DNA of 9,366 nucleotides from positions 1-9,366 of the forward strand of contig JAJZII010000014.1 in assembly GCA_021810685.1 (NCBI GenBank). Direction: 5' to 3'. The translations under genes and the position numbers were made by a program. Source of the stretch: Microcaldota archaeon (GTDB lineage: Archaea > Micrarchaeota > Micrarchaeia > Micrarchaeales > Micrarchaeaceae). Below, one piece after another: positions 6,415-9,366 of this stretch (the stretch's first letter is position 1; each line of letters opens with the position of its first letter). The notes below the pieces were generated by a model, which did not search any database, was not told the DNA's origin, and saw only the letters and a list, made by a program, of their open reading frames with translations.

Positions 6415-7722
6415 ATGGCATACTCGCACGTTTCTGATACACAGAAGGCCGTCGGCAAACACGTTGCCCTGCGCGGCTGGATACACAGGAAGAGGGAGAG
6501 CGGAGGCATAGCCTTCGTAGTCATTCGGGACCGCACTGGCATCATACAGGCAGCTATAAAGAAGGCCAACGTCAGCGAAGCCTCCTGGAAGGCAGTCACC
6601 GAGGCCTCGATCGAGTCGAGCATAGAGCTGAAGGGCACCGTCAAGGCTGACGAGCGCGCACCGACTGGCTTCGAGATAGAGGCAACGGACTTCAAGCTTA
6701 CTAATGCGTCCGAGCCGTTCCCGATAACGGAGTACCAGAGCACCGAATTGCTTCTTGACAAGCGCCACCTCTGGCTCAGGAGCACGAAGATGGTCAACAT
6801 AATGAAGGCGCGCGCCGACATATTCAGGTATGCGCGTGCGTTCCTTGACAGGCAGGGGTTCTATGAGATTTCGCCTCCTTTGATAACGAAGGCGGGCGGC
6901 GAGACAGGCTCGCAGATGTTCGAGGTTGATTACTATGGCCAGGGGGCTTACCTCACTGAGTCGTCGCAGCTCTACGCGGAAGCGATGATTTATTCGCTGG
7001 AGAGGGTCTACTCGTTCGTCCCGTCGTTCAGGGCTGAGATGTCACGGACCACGAAGCACCTCTCAGAGTACTGGCACCTGGAACCAGAGATGGCGTACTT
7101 CACCAACGAGCAGAGCATGAAGCTGCAGGAGAGGCTCGTAAGCAGCATGGCCAACCAGCTCGCGAAGCACGGCGAGGAGACACTCAAGGCTCTTGGCGCG
7201 GACCGCGAGGCGCTGCTCAAGATAAAGCCGCCGTTCAAGCGCATAAGCTATGAGAAGATGCTTGAGATCCTCGCAGACAAGGGCAAGAAGCTGAGCTGGG
7301 GCGACGACATAGGCGTCGAGGAGGAGCGCCTGCTGACGGAGGACGAGGAAAAGCCCGTTTTCGTGGCTTACTGGCCGAAGGAGCTCAAGCCGTTCTATAT
7401 GCCAGTCAACCCGAAGGACGAGCGCACGGTTCTGTGCGCGGACCTTCAGGCGCCGCACGGCCACGGCGAGATAATAGGAGGCAGTCAGAGGATATGGAGG
7501 TATGAGGAGGCGATGGAGCGCTTCCGCGAGGTCGAAAAGGCCAAGGGCGTCAAGTTCAACATGGACAACTACTCGTGGTACATTGACCTGCTGAAATACG
7601 GCTCCGTGCCCCATTCAGGATTCGGCACAGGAATGGAGCGCATAATAAAGTGGATGCTGGGCCTCGACCACATACGCGACGCAATACCGTTTCCCCGCAT
7701 GTCGAACCGGCTCGCTCCATAA
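6415..7722 (+). CDS. asnS: asparaginyl-tRNA synthetase (class IIb)
   Basis: The enzyme joins Asn to tRNA-Asn. The 435-residue protein has an N-terminal OB-fold anticodon-binding domain (about 15-100, with LRGWIHRKRE and VIRDRTGIIQ) and a class II catalytic core. Key motifs are YLTESSQLYAE at 179-189, motif 2 FRAEMSRTTKHLSEYWHLE at 205-223, GEIIGGSQR in the later core, and motif 3 GFGTGMER at 402-409, ending in HIRDAIPFPR. Motif 2 ending in W-x-LEPEMA and the GEIIGGSQR segment point to AsnRS; AspRS usually has IDIEMGF-like and SGAQR-like segments. The OB fold rules out the truncated archaeal asparagine synthetase AsnA. Length is normal and no key motif is missing. It is transcribed away from the dehydrogenase operon, has no strong ribosome site (perhaps a short-leader mRNA), and converges on the winged-helix gene with an 18-nt gap. 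Confidence 0.9.
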   Translation: MAYSHVSDTQKAVGKHVALRGWIHRKRESGGIAFVVIRDRTGIIQAAIKKANVSEASWKAVTEASIESSIELKGTVKADERAPTGFEIEATDFKLTNASEPFPITEYQSTELLLDKRHLWLRSTKMVNIMKARADIFRYARAFLDRQGFYEISPPLITKAGGETGSQMFEVDYYGQGAYLTESSQLYAEAMIYSLERVYSFVPSFRAEMSRTTKHLSEYWHLEPEMAYFTNEQSMKLQERLVSSMANQLAKHGEETLKALGADREALLKIKPPFKRISYEKMLEILADKGKKLSWGDDIGVEEERLLTEDEEKPVFVAYWPKELKPFYMPVNPKDERTVLCADLQAPHGHGEIIGGSQRIWRYEEAMERFREVEKAKGVKFNMDNYSWYIDLLKYGSVPHSGFGTGMERIIKWMLGLDHIRDAIPFPRMSNRLAP

Positions 7723-7740
7723 GAGGCTGGATCGGCGCGA

Positions 7741-8082
7741 CTACCGACGTGCGGCTACAATACCTATCAGCGGGCAGCCTGCAGCTATAAGCTTCTTGCC
7801 GGCTTCAGTGAGGCTGTACCTGACCCTCACGGGCGACGTCGTGCCTACGGTTCTATTCACAAGCCCTTCCGAGCCGAGCGCCTTGAGCACCGCAGACAGC
7901 GTCCTTGCCGTCAGGCCGGACTGCTTCAGTATCTCGTTGTAGAACATGCCGTCCTTCTGCAGCGACACTATCTCGACCACGGCCATCTGCCAGTTGGCGT
8001 GCATGGCCTTCCTGACAGACCCTTCGGTCATCTTCTCCTCTACCATCACCTTCACGACGGGACAGGACTTGGAATACTCCAC
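7741..8082 (-). CDS. winged-helix transcriptional regulator, HxlR-like, with Cys-Pro near both ends
   Basis: Counting from the GTG at 8082 (113 residues), the core reads ANWQMAVVEIVSL at 29-41, a helix-turn-helix at about 47-70 (YNEILKQSGLTARTLSAVLK), and a wing at about 75-92 (SPVRVRYSLTEAGKKL), the pattern of HxlR-type regulators. Cys7-Pro8 and Cys103-Pro104 bracket the domain. YodB of Bacillus, from memory, has Cys6-Pro7 and Cys101 in similar places and senses electrophiles by thiol chemistry. The gap between Cys7 and the Trp is about 10 residues longer than is typical, so membership is likely rather than certain, and a MarR-like wHTH is the alternative. GGTGA lies 4 nt before the GTG and suits the family length. 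In-frame ATG at 8121 and TTG at 8145 would add 13 and 21 residues, overlapping the promoter. It is divergent from the DUF981-like gene, which is its likeliest target along with itself. Confidence 0.82.
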   Translation of the reverse strand: MEYSKSCPVVKVMVEEKMTEGSVRKAMHANWQMAVVEIVSLQKDGMFYNEILKQSGLTARTLSAVLKALGSEGLVNRTVGTTSPVRVRYSLTEAGKKLIAAGCPLIGIVAARR

Positions 8083-8086
8083 TAAG

Positions 8087-8091
8087 TCACC
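8087..8091 (-). promoter_or_regulatory. Shine-Dalgarno GGTGA deciding a GTG start for the regulator
   Basis: GGTGA on the minus strand is followed by 4 nt and then GTG at 8082. The upstream ATG at 8121 has no such site and lies only about 9 nt from the TATA box centre, so a transcript from that box would not include it. Confidence 0.55.
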
Positions 8092-8102
8092 ATTAAAATA
8101 TT

Positions 8103-8120
8103 TGCATTCAGTGAAGTGCA
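8103..8120. promoter_or_regulatory. imperfect dyad at the predicted start of the regulator transcript
   Basis: An 18-bp element has TGCA at both ends as an inverted pair and an inner TTCA-G-TGAA inverted repeat. It lies just downstream of the regulator TATA box, around the predicted transcription start near 8104. That is where an archaeal repressor would block RNA polymerase, so autoregulation is plausible. The arms are short and chance occurrence is possible. Confidence 0.35.
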
Positions 8121-8124
8121 TCCG

Positions 8125-8135
8125 AATATTATAAA
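8125..8135 (-). promoter_or_regulatory. TATA box of the winged-helix regulator
   Basis: TTTATAATATT on the minus strand is a strong archaeal TATA match in an otherwise G+C-rich region. It predicts a start near 8104 and a leader of about 22 nt holding the GGTGA site. Confidence 0.6.
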
Positions 8136-8198
8136 GGTTACGCAAATGTATGGGAATATACTCGCAGTGTAGACATATACCGCGGCGGAGTGCAATGG

Positions 8199-8210
8199 AT
8201 AAATATATAT
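8199..8210 (+). promoter_or_regulatory. TATA box of the DUF981-like membrane protein gene
   Basis: ATAAATATATAT lies about 31 nt (centre) before the ATG at 8236, predicting a start near 8231 and a leader of only a few bases. GTGAT at 8228-8232 would be too near the 5' end to act as a full ribosome site, so near-leaderless translation is likely. Upstream, ATATAC occurs at 8156-8161 and again at 8175-8180. Confidence 0.6.
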
Positions 8211-8235
8211 GGTTTGAAGGGTATGTAGTGATAAA

Positions 8236-8802
8236 ATGACATTCGTGGATCCGCTGTCTGTGATGCTGTTGGCAGCTGGAGCGAGCACGCTCCTACTAGC
8301 GATATACGCGTTTATGGCGGCCCGGAACAAGAAAGGGCTGAACACGCTCGCAGTGCCTGCGTTCGTCTTCGGACTCTTCAACTTCGTGAGCGGCTTCTAC
8401 ATGTCGTTCGCGTGGCCCCTGCCTGGCGCTTTCAACATGCTCTTCGGCGACGCGCAGCTCTTCCTCGGCCTGCTCATGATAATGGGCGGCTACATGCTGT
8501 ACAAGAACATCGACCTCAAGGTGCTGACGATATTCGGGTTCTTCTTCGGCATATACCTGGCCGCGCAGGCCGCTGGCATGGCCTCGTTCGGGCTCGAGAC
8601 CGGCTCGCACTTCCTTCCGGCGTTCGGCCTGTATGTATTTGCTGCTCTCTCGGCGATTTTCTCGCCGCTTGCATATGTGAAAGGCAAGAGCAGCATGAAG
8701 TACGCCTATTACTTCCTATTCGCACTGCTGATTATAACGACGTTACTGCTGCTCTTCCTGGGCTACACGTCCATCTACGAGCACCTTGGTTCGCCGCCGT
8801 GA
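8236..8802 (+). CDS. six-helix membrane protein, DUF981-like
   Basis: The 188-residue product is almost entirely hydrophobic. Likely membrane helices lie at about 8-29, 38-59, 74-90, 94-116, 125-148 and 156-178. The loop after helix 2 has WPLPGAFNMLFGD at 60-72, which matches my recollection of the hallmark segment of the archaeal/bacterial DUF981 family (WPLP..YN..FG). FVDPL at the N-terminus and the family length of about 190-200 also agree. The function of DUF981 is not established, and no catalytic or metal-binding cluster is evident; His125 is the only buried-looking His. It resides in the cytoplasmic membrane. The divergent neighbour is a winged-helix regulator that may control it in response to redox or electrophile stress (inference). 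The gene ends with tandem stops (TGA TAA) and is followed by a hairpin. Confidence 0.85.
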   Translation: MTFVDPLSVMLLAAGASTLLLAIYAFMAARNKKGLNTLAVPAFVFGLFNFVSGFYMSFAWPLPGAFNMLFGDAQLFLGLLMIMGGYMLYKNIDLKVLTIFGFFFGIYLAAQAAGMASFGLETGSHFLPAFGLYVFAALSAIFSPLAYVKGKSSMKYAYYFLFALLIITTLLLLFLGYTSIYEHLGSPP

Positions 8803-8826
8803 TAAGGTAGGCAGAAGAAGCAGTGC

Positions 8827-8862
8827 ATGCTGGGGCGTTTCCCCAGCATCTTTCTATTTATC
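8827..8862 (+). terminator. hairpin with T-rich tail between converging genes
   Basis: ATGCTGGGG (8827-8835) and CCCCAGCAT (8841-8849) form a perfect 9-bp stem with a 5-nt loop, followed on the plus strand by CTTTCTATTTATCTT. It stands 24 nt after the membrane-protein stop and 36 nt before the stop of the converging ferredoxin oxidoreductase gene. The plus strand carries the better T-rich tail; read on the minus strand the tail is a mixed C/T tract, so any bidirectional action would be weaker. Archaeal termination depends mainly on the T tract, so the hairpin itself may stabilise the transcript end. Confidence 0.6.
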
Positions 8863-8885
8863 TTAGTCTTGCAGCATGGCCGGAG

Positions 8886-9366
8886 TCAGTCCAGCATGTG
8901 CTCTGCCATGACACCAGTTACCTCGTCCTTCGTGGGCATCGGCTGGCTTATCAGCGGGCCCTTCTTCAGCGCGACGTCGAGTGCCGCGTATATCGGCCTG
9001 TCAACCTCGTAGAAGAGACCTATCGGGAACTTGCTCTGGTCGGAGTCGAACTCGAACGCCTTCAGCATTGCGGCGTTGAAGTCATGCGGGTCGTGGCCCT
9101 TCTCTTCGAGCTTGTAGACCCTCGTCCTGAACCAGTCATAGGTGTTAGTGTGGTTGAAGGACACGCACGGGCTCTGCACGTCTATGAGCGCGAAGCCCTT
9201 GTGCTTTATGCCGCCTTCTATCAGCGCCGCCAGGTGCATCGGATCTCCAGAGAAGCCGCGCGCGACGTACGTCGCTCCCGCGGCGAGCGCCACGGCTATC
9301 GGGTTTATGGGCCTTTCTATCACGCCGAAGGGAGTTGACTTGGTCTTCTGCCCCATCATACTCGTG
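8886..9366 (-). CDS. korB: 2-oxoacid:ferredoxin oxidoreductase beta subunit, C-terminal part (5' end outside window)
   Basis: The last 159 codons of a minus-strand gene are visible; the frame stays open to the right edge, and the ATG at 9359 is internal. The enzyme oxidises a 2-oxoacid with CoA to acyl-CoA and CO2 and reduces ferredoxin. The fragment begins TSMMGQKTKSTP, corresponding to the TGGQxSPT region after the ThDP motif. It continues with NPIAVALAAGATYVAR and SPCVSFNHTNTYDWF. The Cys of SPCVSFN (codon at 9165-9167) corresponds to the fourth ligand of the [4Fe-4S] cluster in Sulfolobus-type enzymes, where the first three lie in the missing N-terminus. Beta subunits are about 280-340 residues, so roughly half is present. 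Pyruvate versus 2-oxoglutarate specificity cannot be read, and the symbol is provisional. The alpha (or gamma-alpha) gene is expected just upstream, outside the window. Confidence 0.9.
   Translation of the reverse strand, partial: TSMMGQKTKSTPFGVIERPINPIAVALAAGATYVARGFSGDPMHLAALIEGGIKHKGFALIDVQSPCVSFNHTNTYDWFRTRVYKLEEKGHDPHDFNAAMLKAFEFDSDQSKFPIGLFYEVDRPIYAALDVALKKGPLISQPMPTKDEVTGVMAEHMLD

Noticed and set aside
6325..6821. Two minus-strand open frames (147 and 139 codons) opposite the start of asnS
   Set aside because: Both overlap the OB-fold part of asnS, which is clearly coding on the plus strand; the translations show no family features, though one shares the TAA that cuts off the RAM remnant.
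7063..7614. Minus-strand open frame of 183 codons inside asnS
   Set aside because: Shadow of the catalytic core of asnS; Leu/Val/Arg-rich with no motif or ribosome site.
8083..8145. Longer N-terminus for the winged-helix regulator (TTG 8145 or ATG 8121)
   Set aside because: These starts lie upstream of or too near the TATA box, lack a ribosome site, and extend beyond the usual Cys-Pro start of the family; the GTG at 8082 has GGTGA at good spacing. Not fully excluded.
8823..9338. Plus-strand open frame of 171 codons at the right edge
   Set aside because: Antisense to the ferredoxin oxidoreductase beta subunit and begins inside the terminator hairpin.
1..9366. Mobile elements, CRISPR arrays, tRNA or rRNA genes
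   Set aside because: Reading both strands I saw no transposase or integrase motifs, no regularly spaced repeats, and no cloverleaf or rRNA-like segment.

Overview
The window looks archaeal, with roughly 55% G+C by eye. Ile is often ATA. Several starts are preceded by GGTG or GGTGA Shine-Dalgarno motifs, other starts have TATA-like boxes about 20-40 nt upstream and no clear ribosome site, and gene families include DUF981-like and asparaginyl-tRNA synthetase of archaeal type. A complete 2-oxoacid dehydrogenase complex beside a ferredoxin-dependent 2-oxoacid oxidoreductase would suit an aerobic or facultative archaeon such as a Thermoplasmata or Micrarchaeota member. That placement is inference; no rRNA or other taxonomic marker is present.

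Positions 1-6084 (minus strand) hold a tight gene cluster read right to left: E1 alpha, E1 beta, E2 and E3 of a pyruvate-type 2-oxoacid dehydrogenase complex, then an alpha/beta hydrolase that overlaps the E3 stop by 4 nt, then after 40 nt an FAD/NAD(P)-binding oxidoreductase that runs off the left edge. E1 decarboxylates the 2-oxoacid on thiamine diphosphate, E2 carries the acyl group on one lipoyl domain to CoA, and E3 reoxidises the lipoyl group and makes NADH. The hydrolase and flavin oxidoreductase are accessory candidates (thioester or diketone chemistry, and NAD(P)H reoxidation).

Positions 6085-6414 lie between the diverging E1 alpha and asnS genes. This stretch has a probable E1 alpha promoter, the C-terminal remnant of an Lrp/AsnC-type RAM domain cut off by an in-frame stop, and about 90 bases of unclear sequence that include the asnS promoter region.

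Positions 6415-8082 hold asnS (plus) converging on a small winged-helix regulator of HxlR type (minus). The regulator diverges from a six-helix DUF981-like membrane protein (8236-8802, plus). Both genes have good TATA boxes, and there is a dyad near the predicted regulator start site. The regulator has Cys-Pro pairs near both ends, which recalls the redox-sensing YodB group.

Positions 8803-9366 hold a perfect hairpin followed by a T-rich run, then the C-terminal half of a 2-oxoacid:ferredoxin oxidoreductase beta subunit on the minus strand, cut by the right edge. I see no tRNA, rRNA, CRISPR array, insertion sequence or integrase.
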